This document shows, in pieces, positions 7,208 to 14,051 of a stretch of 14,271 nt of DNA. The notes under the pieces are model-generated. The model did no database searches and was not told where the DNA came from. It saw only the letters and a program-made list of their open reading frames with translations. The stretch covers positions 1 through 14,271 of the forward strand of contig CAZCQZ010000043.1 of the NCBI GenBank assembly GCA_964500965.1. Reading direction: 5' to 3'. Numbering within the stretch: position 1 is the first letter of the stretch; every line of letters begins with the position of its first letter. Source of the DNA: JAISGQ01 sp964500965 (GTDB taxonomy: Bacteria > Bacillota > Clostridia > Oscillospirales > Acutalibacteraceae). The position numbers and the translations under genes were made by a program.

Positions 7208-8545
7208 ATGAAATCACGTCTGAGAATGCCGCTTATCATAACGTTTTCGGTTGTTCTTGTGCTCGGCTCTGTTTTTATGCTGTTCTTTTCCGAGCCGTCA
7301 ATTAAAACCGGTGACGGCACTGTCCCCTCTGAGCCGTCCTCTGCCGATGCTTCTCCCTCCGACACCTCTGTTGCCGATATTTCTTCGACAGAACCTCCCC
7401 TTGAGCCTGAAGCTCCGGACTGCATAACGATTCAAATGGGCGGTGACGTACTGCTTCACGATTCCGTGCTGAAAGCCGCCAAAACCGGTGACAGCTCCTA
7501 TGGCTACATTTCGGATTATTTTTCTCTTTTCAACGATATTTTTGTTTCCGACCTCAACATTGTTAATCTGGAGGGTCCTGTTGATGCAAACGGAAAAAAC
7601 AGGGACGTAAAGGGTTATCCTGTTTTCAATATGCCATACGAAATACTGACTGTACTTAAAAACATAAATGTTGACGTTTGCATTACCGCCAACAACCACA
7701 CCTGTGACATGGGCTTTAAGGGTGTCGAAAGCACCGTTAAAAACGTGAAAAAAGCAGGCATGACGCCCATCGGAAGCTACGCAACCGAGGAGGCTTCGGC
7801 GCAGTGCTATGTGACCGAAATCAACAATATTAAGGTCGGTATTGCGGCTTTCACCACCTACACGGAGGGGTCTGTGAAAAGCGAAAAAAGCTTCTGCGTA
7901 AACAAAACCGGCAAAAGCGAAACGCAAATTGTAAACGCTGTGACACCTGCCATTGATGAATTAAAGGAAAACGGCGCAGAATTTATTATTATCGCTCTCC
8001 ACTGGGGCACCGAATATGACAGTATGCCCTCCGAAGCGCAGAAAAATGTTGCCGCACAGCTTTGTTCCTACGGTGCGGACGTTATTATGGGCAGCCATTC
8101 CCACTGCGTTCAGCCCATAGAAGTGCTGACCGTTAAACGGGGTGATGTCGAAAGCAGGGCACTTGTTATTTATTCTCTCGGAAATCTTTTTACCAACCAG
8201 ACCGGATTAAACAAAGCTAAAACTCAGGAGGGTATGGTGGTTTCTCTTAAAGCAGTCCGCGATGAGGACGGCTGTGTGCGTATCGAAGATGCCTTTTATA
8301 TGCCCACCTACACCTATGTGCGCGGCGGCAAGGGCAAAAACTTCATGAAAATCGTCCCTGCCGGAGAATATGCCACCGCCGAAGAAATGCCCTCGTTTTT
8401 CAAGGATTCCTCAGGGTGGAAAAAATGCAAAAACGCATGGAGTAACGTCACTTCTACAGTCGGCTCCGCTATTCCTGCGATTTACGGAGCCGGGTCTTAT
8501 CCCGACGGCTTTTTCCCTGTCAGCAATTCGGACGTTTCGTATTGA
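7208..8545 (+). CDS. CapA/PgsA-family membrane-anchored protein (PGA_cap domain)
   Basis: A 445-residue protein with an N-terminal signal-anchor helix (about residues 8-27). A Ser/Thr/Pro/Asp/Glu-rich linker (about 36-70) follows, then an extracytoplasmic CapA domain of the calcineurin-like metallophosphatase fold. Metal-site motifs are in family order: GGDVLLHD 78-85, NLEGP 120-124, NNHTCDMG 162-169, HWGTEY 265-270 and GSHSHCVQ 295-302. CapA/PgsA proteins take part in poly-gamma-glutamate capsule synthesis or export. The partner genes capB and capC are absent here, so capsule synthesis is not supported and an envelope hydrolase or phosphoesterase role is equally possible. GGAGG at 7196-7200 lies 7 bases before ATG, and a promoter lies directly upstream. 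The next gene, 30 bp downstream, is another surface protein. The family call is firm; the substrate is unknown. Confidence 0.9.
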   Translation: MKSRLRMPLIITFSVVLVLGSVFMLFFSEPSIKTGDGTVPSEPSSADASPSDTSVADISSTEPPLEPEAPDCITIQMGGDVLLHDSVLKAAKTGDSSYGYISDYFSLFNDIFVSDLNIVNLEGPVDANGKNRDVKGYPVFNMPYEILTVLKNINVDVCITANNHTCDMGFKGVESTVKNVKKAGMTPIGSYATEEASAQCYVTEINNIKVGIAAFTTYTEGSVKSEKSFCVNKTGKSETQIVNAVTPAIDELKENGAEFIIIALHWGTEYDSMPSEAQKNVAAQLCSYGADVIMGSHSHCVQPIEVLTVKRGDVESRALVIYSLGNLFTNQTGLNKAKTQEGMVVSLKAVRDEDGCVRIEDAFYMPTYTYVRGGKGKNFMKIVPAGEYATAEEMPSFFKDSSGWKKCKNAWSNVTSTVGSAIPAIYGAGSYPDGFFPVSNSDVSY

Positions 8546-8575
8546 TTGATATTTTAAAAGGAGAGTGGCGGATAA

Positions 8576-10141
8576 ATGAAAAAACGAAACATACGCATTT
8601 TTGTACTGCTTCTTCTTTTTCTTGTACTGCTGACTGTACAGGTGCTTTCGGCTTGCCCGAAGCACACCGACGCAAAGCTTTCCGATACCGATACGCCCGC
8701 CGTTACCCCCTCGCAAACAGACATACCGTCACAATCCGATATTTCTTTTACCGACATTTCCGTGAGCGTTTCCGATATATCCGATATATCAATTACCGAT
8801 ACCGTGCCTGATGCACCCGTTTCGGTTGATTTGAACCAATATGCGACAATAACGGTAAAAAGTGCCGCCTTGCGGAAATCAAATTCCGCCGATTCCCAGC
8901 TCATCAAGTACATTTCAAAAGGGGAAAAGGTCATTGTGCTTGATTCCAAAAAGAACTGGTACAAGGTGGATTTCAACGGAAGCGTCGGCTGGATAAACGG
9001 CAGTTGCCTTGAGCTTATCCGTAATCACGAGCTTGAAGCAACGCTTTACGACCCTGTTCCCCAACAGATTTCCGGTGAAATTCAAAGTCTTTCCGGCACT
9101 GCCACGGAAAAATACATAAAACAGATTGCCTCCGAATATTCCGTTGCAGGGCTTTCCGTTGCCGTCATTAAAAACGGCGACGTTGCCTATCACTACGAAT
9201 ACGGCTATGCAAATAAGGCAGACAAACGAAAAGTGACCGTCAATACAAAATTCCGAATTGCCTCACTGAGCAAGGTTTTCACATCTATGCTTGCTGTCAA
9301 ACTTTCCGATGACGACATGCTCGACCTTGACAAACATATCGGTGATATTCTGGGCATCAAGGTGCGCAATCCGAATTACAAAAAAGATGACATAACCACA
9401 CGTATGCTTCTTACCCACACATCATCTTTTGTTGACAGAAGCATGATTTTCTCAAATTCGATAAAGCAGGACTTAAAGAGCGAATATGTTTACAGCTCGT
9501 CGAAGCCCGGAACGCGGCACACATATTCAAATTTCGGAATGGGTGTTGCCGGTGCCGTGATTGAAAAAGCCTCCGGTCAATATCTTACCGACTATGCTCA
9601 AAGCACGTTCTTTAATCCCATGGGAATTGACGCCGGCTTTGACGGCTCTAAGCTTGATGACAAAACAGATGTGGCTGACTGCATGGTACGTGACTCCGTT
9701 GAAAAAACCGCTAAAGAGCTTGTTAAGAAAAAGGAAACTAATCCTGTCGGGCAGAATCATTCCATTGCCGCCGGCGGTCTGCTTATAAGTGCGGTGGATT
9801 TCGCAAAAGTGACAACCGTACTCATTAACGGCGGCGTTTATGACGGCGAACGGTATCTGTCGGAATCGGCTGTTAATGAAATTCACACTCCCTGTACAAA
9901 AGCGAAGCTTTATACCCAGTGCATCGGCATACGCAGGTCGGACACTATTTTACCTAACCGCACCGTTTATTATCATACCGGAGCGGCTTACGGGGTCTTT
10001 TCTCTTGTGCTCTATGACCTTGAGGACAAATCCGGAGTTGTGATTTTAACCACCGGCTCTCTTGATTACAGTGACGATAACGGCATACGCACAGTCTGCT
10101 CCGACATTACGGAGCTTATTTATGCCGATATTCTGACTTGA
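8576..10141 (+). CDS. Lipoprotein with SH3b domain and serine beta-lactamase-fold domain
   Basis: A 521-residue exported protein. Residues 1-26 form a lipoprotein signal peptide ending in the lipobox LSAC, with C27 as the lipidated cysteine. A Ser/Asp/Thr linker with repeated SDIS/TDIS units spans about 31-85. A bacterial SH3-like domain occupies about 90-148 and may bind peptidoglycan. A beta-lactamase/DD-peptidase-fold domain (PF00144 type) runs from about 175 to the end. Active-site motifs: SLSK 230-233 (nucleophile S230, K233), YSN 317-319 and HTG 467-469, where His replaces Lys of the classical KTG box, as in some esterases and D-aminopeptidases of this family. Cell-wall peptidase or esterase activity is more likely than antibiotic resistance. 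An AAGGAGAG site at 8558-8565 lies slightly far from ATG. The gene is 30 bp from the CapA-like gene and shares its operon and envelope location. Confidence 0.9.
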   Translation: MKKRNIRIFVLLLLFLVLLTVQVLSACPKHTDAKLSDTDTPAVTPSQTDIPSQSDISFTDISVSVSDISDISITDTVPDAPVSVDLNQYATITVKSAALRKSNSADSQLIKYISKGEKVIVLDSKKNWYKVDFNGSVGWINGSCLELIRNHELEATLYDPVPQQISGEIQSLSGTATEKYIKQIASEYSVAGLSVAVIKNGDVAYHYEYGYANKADKRKVTVNTKFRIASLSKVFTSMLAVKLSDDDMLDLDKHIGDILGIKVRNPNYKKDDITTRMLLTHTSSFVDRSMIFSNSIKQDLKSEYVYSSSKPGTRHTYSNFGMGVAGAVIEKASGQYLTDYAQSTFFNPMGIDAGFDGSKLDDKTDVADCMVRDSVEKTAKELVKKKETNPVGQNHSIAAGGLLISAVDFAKVTTVLINGGVYDGERYLSESAVNEIHTPCTKAKLYTQCIGIRRSDTILPNRTVYYHTGAAYGVFSLVLYDLEDKSGVVILTTGSLDYSDDNGIRTVCSDITELIYADILT

Positions 10142-10150
10142 GAATACTGC

Positions 10151-10190
10151 AAAAAGGCAGTGAAAAACTTTCGTTTTTCACTGCCTTTTT
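10151..10190. terminator. Bidirectional terminator between convergent units
   Basis: A perfect 18-bp stem (10151-10168 with 10173-10190) closes a TTTC loop. The A-rich left arm and T-rich right arm give a run of Ts when read from either strand; the plus strand has TTTTTTCTCTC. It lies 9 bases after the beta-lactamase-fold gene and 14 bases beyond the stop of the convergent CPBP gene, so it probably ends both transcripts. Confidence 0.9.
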
Positions 10191-10204
10191 TCTCTCACCG
10201 TTTA

Positions 10205-10969
10205 TTAAAACACCAGTGCTCCGCTGGCTGTCAATGCCATCATTGCAATAGAATTATTTACGAAATGCAACAGTATTGAGCCGCATATATTTTCGGTCTT
10301 GTAACAGCATATCGCAAAAACTATTCCCTGGGGCAGATAGCTTAAAAGATATATAAGCTCGCCGGGGTCCTGATACGAAATTGCGGCAGGCACAACGTGA
10401 ACGGAAGCGAAAACAAGTGCGGAAACAAAGCCTGCAATAATTGCCCATGTCCTGTTTTTTGCAAATCCTCTGAAAAGCACTCCGCGAAAGAGAACTTCCT
10501 CTATAATGGGCGCGCACAGACAGGACATAAACACCATGGAAAGCATGGACTGCTGTGAATACGCCACCACCGAGTTTTGATTTGCGCTGGTAAGGTCGGT
10601 CTGAACCATTCCGATTATAACCTGTGCCATCATATTAAACGTAAGTATCGCCAGATAGCCGAGATATACGGCAATAATCCATATGTAGCGCGGCTTTTGA
10701 GCAACTGCGCGTTTCAGGCTTGCCCACAGGTATTTCCCGAAAATCAGCAGCACCGCTATAATCATTGTCACGTAAAATACCATGTTCAATTCAAGGTTGT
10801 TCAGTGTATATCCGAATATCTTTTCAACAGCATAATACACTCCCAAAAGGTAATAATCGGTCAAAAAGAGATATACAAAAAGTAATATCATTCCGGATAT
10901 TACTCCGCGTTTACTGAGAACTACCTCACCGCTGTCGAGAATCCTGTGAAGCGATTTGCTTTTTTCCAT
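10205..10969 (-). CDS. CPBP-family intramembrane metalloprotease
   Basis: A 254-residue integral membrane protein with about six to seven hydrophobic segments. It carries the three motifs of the CPBP (CAAX protease/bacteriocin-processing, Abi) family: EEVLFR at 157-162 (E157, E158, R162), FASVH at 187-191 (H191) and HFVNNS at 235-240 (H235, N238/N239). These residues form the putative glutamate-based metal site of Rce1-type proteases. Bacterial members are linked to bacteriocin self-immunity, peptide maturation or unknown tasks; no bacteriocin gene is visible here. ATG at 10969 is chosen because AAGGAG lies 8 bases upstream; in-frame GTG and TTG codons just before it are weaker. It starts 12 bp after the cca stop on the same strand, so it is almost certainly cotranscribed with cca. 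Substrate unknown. Confidence 0.88.
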   Translation of the reverse strand: MEKSKSLHRILDSGEVVLSKRGVISGMILLFVYLFLTDYYLLGVYYAVEKIFGYTLNNLELNMVFYVTMIIAVLLIFGKYLWASLKRAVAQKPRYIWIIAVYLGYLAILTFNMMAQVIIGMVQTDLTSANQNSVVAYSQQSMLSMVFMSCLCAPIIEEVLFRGVLFRGFAKNRTWAIIAGFVSALVFASVHVVPAAISYQDPGELIYLLSYLPQGIVFAICCYKTENICGSILLHFVNNSIAMMALTASGALVF

Positions 10970-10981
10970 TTTCAACACTCC

Positions 10982-12328
10982 TTATTTACAATTCATATCG
11001 TGTATCATGCTTTCTGCCCTTTTCAGCAGCACTTCCCGTTCATTGGGCAATCCGTTTTCAATAACATCGGTCAGCAGACCGTCCAATATACAGCCGATGG
11101 TTTTGCCCTGACGAACGCCCAAATCAATAATATCACCGCCGCCGACGGCAAGCTGAGCACGTGTACAGCAACACTGACTGCTTACAATTTCCTCAAATAT
11201 TTTCTCAAACGCGTTTATGCGCTCAAGCCTTGAAAGGGCGGCTTCGGGCGTATGAGCAAGAGCGTCCCCTTTCATAAGCTCCAGAACGTCTCTCAGAAAA
11301 TCAACGCCGTAACGCCTGATTCGCCGCTTCGCCACCACCGGCAACGGGGTGATGTTCAGATGATGCAGCTTCACCAGCATCGTCACCCTGTCACGTGTAA
11401 AGGCATCGGGCTTTAAATTAGACCACACATACCTCAGCAAATACGCTCCGTGTGCCTCGTGATTGTAAAAATGCCCTCGTCCGTCATCGTCTGTAAAGAA
11501 CTTATCCGGTTTTCCGAAATCGTGGAATAACGCGGCAAGGCGCAAAATCGGGTCGGGTCTTACGTTTTCCAGGACATCAACGGTGTGACCCAGCACGTCC
11601 TTTGTGTGGTATGGGCTTTTCTGTTCAAAGCCGCTTAGCTTTGAAAGACCGGGTAAAAAAACATTCAGTACATCGTGGTATTCAAGGATAATCTTGCCTG
11701 CGTTTTTGCCGCAAACCAGCTTTTTCAGCTCCGAAAATATCCGCTCGCCTGCTATTTTTCTCAAAAGTCCGCGCTTTTTATGAAGTGCGGCGGCGGTGTT
11801 CGGCTCTATTTCAAAGCCCAGCACGGCGGCAAAGCGCAGTGCCCTTATAATTCTCAATCCGTCCTCCGCAAATCGTTCTTCGGCATTTCCGACAGCCCGG
11901 ATTATCCCTTTTTCAATATCACCGATTCCTCCGAATGGGTCAACCATGCCGTTTTTCGGATTGTACGCAATTGCGTTGCAGGTAAAATCGCGGCGTGAAA
12001 GATCCTCCGTCAACGTTACTCCGAAACTGACATTATCGGGTCTTCTTGAATCGGAATAACCGGATTCCGTGCGATAGGTTGTTATCTCAAAGGGCGTATT
12101 TTCAAGAATCACCGTAACCGTTCCGTGCTTTATGCCGGTGGGCACGGTTTTTTCGTTTTCAAATACCCTTTGCACCTCATTGGGAAGTGCCGAGGTGCAA
12201 ATATCCCAATCGGATATTTCACGCCCCATTATGCTGTCCCGTACACAGCCGCCCACTATATATGCCTCAAAGCCTGCGTTTTCAAGCATTCCGAGCACCT
12301 TTTCCGTGTTTTCCGGCATACGTTCCAT
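10982..12328 (-). CDS. cca: CCA tRNA nucleotidyltransferase with HD domain
   Basis: A 448-residue class II CCA-adding enzyme (or poly-A-polymerase-like tRNA nucleotidyltransferase), which builds or repairs the 3' CCA of tRNAs from CTP and ATP. The nucleotidyltransferase head has YIVGGCVRD at 23-31 and the metal-binding DWD at 40-42. RRDFTCNAIAYN at 112-123 follows. The base-selecting EDGLR lies at 155-159, then IIRALRF. The body contains an HD phosphohydrolase-type segment ALFHDFGKPDKF at 266-277 (H269, D270), and further His-rich motifs at 290-293 and 322-323. ATG at 12328 is chosen because AGAGGTGG precedes it closely; an in-frame ATG 11 codons upstream lacks a site, and another lies 3 codons downstream. 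Full CCA addition versus only one nucleotide type cannot be settled from sequence. A membrane protease gene follows in the operon. Confidence 0.95.
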   Translation of the reverse strand: MERMPENTEKVLGMLENAGFEAYIVGGCVRDSIMGREISDWDICTSALPNEVQRVFENEKTVPTGIKHGTVTVILENTPFEITTYRTESGYSDSRRPDNVSFGVTLTEDLSRRDFTCNAIAYNPKNGMVDPFGGIGDIEKGIIRAVGNAEERFAEDGLRIIRALRFAAVLGFEIEPNTAAALHKKRGLLRKIAGERIFSELKKLVCGKNAGKIILEYHDVLNVFLPGLSKLSGFEQKSPYHTKDVLGHTVDVLENVRPDPILRLAALFHDFGKPDKFFTDDDGRGHFYNHEAHGAYLLRYVWSNLKPDAFTRDRVTMLVKLHHLNITPLPVVAKRRIRRYGVDFLRDVLELMKGDALAHTPEAALSRLERINAFEKIFEEIVSSQCCCTRAQLAVGGGDIIDLGVRQGKTIGCILDGLLTDVIENGLPNEREVLLKRAESMIHDMNCK

Positions 12329-12373
12329 CTTTCCACCTCTTTTTCCCGTATATTGTAACATAAAAGCCGCAAT

Positions 12374-12412
12374 AAGAAAACCACGTAATTATAAAAATTA
12401 CATGGTTTTCTT
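12374..12412 (-). terminator. 17-bp intergenic hairpin between ribF and cca (possible terminator)
   Basis: AAGAAAACCACGTAATT at 12374-12390 pairs with 12396-12412 around a 5-base loop. The single non-Watson-Crick position is C-A in plus-strand RNA but U-G wobble in minus-strand RNA, so the structure favours the strand on which ribF and cca are read. The following bases (TTATTGCGG on the minus strand) form only a weak T tract, so termination, attenuation or processing are all possible. It ends about 46 bases before the cca start. Confidence 0.55.
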
Positions 12413-12439
12413 AAAGAGTTTGTCTTTTCACGGAAAACA

Positions 12440-12612
12440 GGGAACCCCCACCGAGGGTTCCCTACGCCGAAACAGTCCACCGGACTGTTTCGGCTACCCT
12501 CCTGCGGTCGGCGCACGGTGCGCCGGGTTTCCTGTGTTTAGGATATTTCGCTGACTGCGGTCAGCGACCAAAGGCTCTGCCTTTGGATACCGCAAGCCTT
12601 TTCAAAGGCTTG
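12440..12612. repeat. Array of six tandem hairpins downstream of ribF
   Basis: Six separate inverted repeats fill 173 bp: (1) GGGAACCC 12440-12447 with 12455-12462; (2) a perfect 13-bp stem 12466-12478 with 12482-12494, loop ACC; (3) CGGCGCA 12509-12515 with 12519-12525; (4) CGCTGAC 12549-12555 with 12560-12566; (5) CCAAAGGC 12568-12575 with 12579-12586; (6) CAAGCCTTT 12593-12601 with 12604-12612. The flanks of units 1 and 3 (AAACAGGGAACCC and GGGTTTCCTGTGTTT) are also partly complementary, so units 1-3 may sit on an outer stem. None is followed by a proper T tract. The block looks like an intergenic repeat element of the REP/MITE type or a structured RNA spacer. Family unrecognised. Confidence 0.75.
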
Positions 12613-12645
12613 ACCGAAACTTTAATTTATGACCGGAACTTTTAA
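12611..12645. repeat. Short direct repeat beside the ribF stop
   Basis: TGACCGAAACTTTAA (12611-12625) recurs as TGACCGGAACTTTTAA (12630-12645), starting 19 bases apart. The second copy contains the ribF stop codon on the minus strand. It could mark the edge of the hairpin element, for example a target-site or slippage product, but the copies are imperfect. Confidence 0.45.
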
Positions 12646-13538
12646 GTATTTTTTAAATGCGATAGTTTTCGGGAAGTTTCTCCGTCAGCCAGAATCGCCG
12701 CTCTCAGTTCTTCGATTGACGGAAATTTTTTCTCCGGTCGGAGATATTTTATAAGGCTCACCTTGATATTTCTGCCGTAGAGGTCACCGCTGTAATCGCA
12801 TATCCATGTTTCGCTCAGCGGCTTGTCCGAACCGACTGTGGGCTTTACGCCGATATTTGTCACCGCACAGTACACAACGCCGTCAACCTCCGCAGTGGAA
12901 GCATACACCCCGAATTTCGGGCAGACAAAGTCCGGCGGAAACATCTGATTTATTGTCGGCGTTCCGAGAGTTCTTCCGAGCTGCCTGCCACCTACGACCT
13001 CAAAATCATAAGAAAAGGGTCTTCCCAGCATTTCCGCCGCCGTTTCCGCATTGCCCTCATCAAGATACGTGCGAATTGCCGATGAGCTGACATTTTTGCC
13101 CTTTATCTCAACCGCAGAAAGCACCGTACACTTGATATTTCGCTGTGCGCAGAGTTTTTCAAGCAGTCGCGCATCGCCCGAAGCCCCACGACCGAAGCTG
13201 TAATTAAAGCCGCACGCTACATGCCTTGCACCCAACACGCCTACAAGTATTTCGTCAACAAAGCTTTCCGCACTCATATTGCAGATTTCTTCAAAATCAG
13301 GCTCGCAAAAGAGCTGTACTCCAAGGCTCTCGAAAATACCGTTGCGCTGTGAATCGGTAGTCAGGCAACGGCTGTCGCCCTTTTTCAGCGTACCTCTGCG
13401 AAAGGTCAGCACCGTTGTGGTAAGCCCCTGCTGCTTTGCCGCCAAAATCACGCTTTTGTGGCCTATGTGCAGGCTGTCAAACTGCCCCAGAGCAACCGAT
13501 GTATTATTCTGTTTTTCGGAAAGGGGAATTTTTCGCAA
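12642..13538 (-). CDS. ribF: Bifunctional riboflavin kinase/FAD synthetase
   Basis: A 298-residue enzyme (typical RibF about 305-315) that phosphorylates riboflavin to FMN and adenylates FMN to FAD. The N-terminal adenylyltransferase has GQFDSLHIGH at 18-27 (usually GNFDGVHLGH), FNYSFGRGASGD at 111-122 and SSSAIRTYLDEGN at 151-163. The C-terminal riboflavin kinase has GRQLGRTLGTPTIN at 184-197, NIGVKPTVG at 228-236 and ETW at 243-245, with E243 as the likely catalytic base, then DLYGR. The usual TFEPHP motif reads TFRRGT at 45-50, a notable deviation. The start is assigned to TTG at 13538: AGGAGG lies 9 bases upstream, and the family's first strand begins a few residues later. The frame stays open another 161 codons upstream, but that part crosses palindromic repeats and has no homology. 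It lies upstream of cca on the same strand. Confidence 0.9.
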   Translation of the reverse strand: MRKIPLSEKQNNTSVALGQFDSLHIGHKSVILAAKQQGLTTTVLTFRRGTLKKGDSRCLTTDSQRNGIFESLGVQLFCEPDFEEICNMSAESFVDEILVGVLGARHVACGFNYSFGRGASGDARLLEKLCAQRNIKCTVLSAVEIKGKNVSSSAIRTYLDEGNAETAAEMLGRPFSYDFEVVGGRQLGRTLGTPTINQMFPPDFVCPKFGVYASTAEVDGVVYCAVTNIGVKPTVGSDKPLSETWICDYSGDLYGRNIKVSLIKYLRPEKKFPSIEELRAAILADGETSRKLSHLKNT

Positions 13539-13547
13539 AAGAATTGC

Positions 13548-13553
13548 CCTCCT
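13548..13553 (-). promoter_or_regulatory. Ribosome binding site that fixes the ribF TTG start
   Basis: The minus strand reads AGGAGG here, followed by 9 bases and TTG at 13538-13536 in the ribF frame. No in-frame ATG lies nearby. An out-of-frame ATG at 13562 would not give RibF. An ATT two codons before the TTG is possible but less likely. Confidence 0.7.
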
Positions 13554-13602
13554 AAAAAATGCATATCTTTCTTGAATCTGTGTGGAAGTGTGTTGTAATC
13601 TG

Positions 13603-13790
13603 AGATTTACCGATAAATCCAACACCGGGACGCCGAGGACGTCGTCCCCTACGAAATAAAAATCTGAGCTTTGTTGATAAAGGCTGATTGACGGAGTTAA
13701 TTTTACAGATTTTAAGATAATTGCAAAATCTAAATATATTTCAATTCTCTCCCTCAGTCTGCGCAGCTTGTTGATAAATTTCAACAAACC
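13603..13790. repeat. Composite intergenic repeat, copy 1
   Basis: The first 77 bases (13603-13679) match copy 2 (14052-14127) with only two substitutions and one T insertion. The shared core contains a GGGACG...CGTCCC hairpin (13627-13632 with 13643-13648). A diverged middle of 66 bases follows, still partly alignable. Then comes the shared TCTCTCCCTCAGTCTG block at 13746-13761. The copy ends near a TTGTTGA...TCAACAA hairpin (13768-13774 with 13781-13787). The motif AGCTT(T)GTTGATA appears twice here and once in copy 2. Confidence 0.75.
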
Positions 13791-13816
13791 GCACAAGCGA
13801 TACGCCCTGTAAAGGG

Positions 13817-14036
13817 TATTCCAAAAGGGAATTGAACAAGGTAGGTATGAGGAGAGAGGTAATACCTGACGTAAGAATATTGTTTGTTCAGGAAAAGAAA
13901 GCTTGCCACGGCAGGTATGGCAACCCTTTTGGTCGTTGAAAGGGTTGGTTCTTAGGAAGGGGAAGGATCGAAACTTCCCCTTCCTAAGTGCCCTTTCTTT
14001 GCGTCTCGTTTCTTTGGGCAAGCAAAGAAATGAGAC
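13817..14036. repeat. Cluster of strong inverted repeats between the two repeat copies
   Basis: Clear stems: CAACCCTTT 13921-13929 with 13939-13947 (9 bp); a perfect 15-bp stem 13951-13965 with 13974-13988 around the loop GATCGAAA; and a 14-bp stem with one G-T wobble, 14003-14016 with 14023-14036, loop GGCAAG. TTTCTTTGC at 13994-14002 can instead pair perfectly with 14022-14030, competing with the last stem. Weaker nested pairs lie at 13833-13839/13884-13890 and 13843-13848/13862-13867. Palindromes of this kind resemble REP-type or non-autonomous mobile elements. No transposase is present, and the family is not identified. Confidence 0.7.
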
Positions 14037-14051
14037 ATATTGGATAAACTA

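Larger units (their letters stand above)
12329..12641. other. 313-bp ribF-cca intergenic region without a gene
   Basis: This stretch between the ribF stop and the cca start holds no credible coding sequence; the open frames crossing it are palindrome shadows without homology or good ribosome sites. Its content is the cca ribosome site (about 12333-12340), the hairpin at 12374-12412, the six-hairpin array at 12440-12612 and a short direct repeat next to ribF. Confidence 0.8.

Noticed and set aside
7208..8545. Poly-gamma-glutamate capsule locus
   Set aside because: Only the CapA-type gene is present; no capB, capC or capE genes are nearby.
8576..10141. Antibiotic-resistance beta-lactamase
   Set aside because: The SH3b domain, lipoprotein anchor and HTG box fit a wall-associated peptidase or esterase of the broad family better than a resistance enzyme.
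12132..12554. Open reading frames across the hairpin array on both strands
   Set aside because: They are shadows of cca and of GC-rich palindromes, with low-complexity products and no ribosome sites.
13539..14021. N-terminal extension of the ribF reading frame
   Set aside because: It crosses the hairpin cassette and repeat copy 1, has no family similarity, and a good ribosome site lies just before the TTG at 13538.
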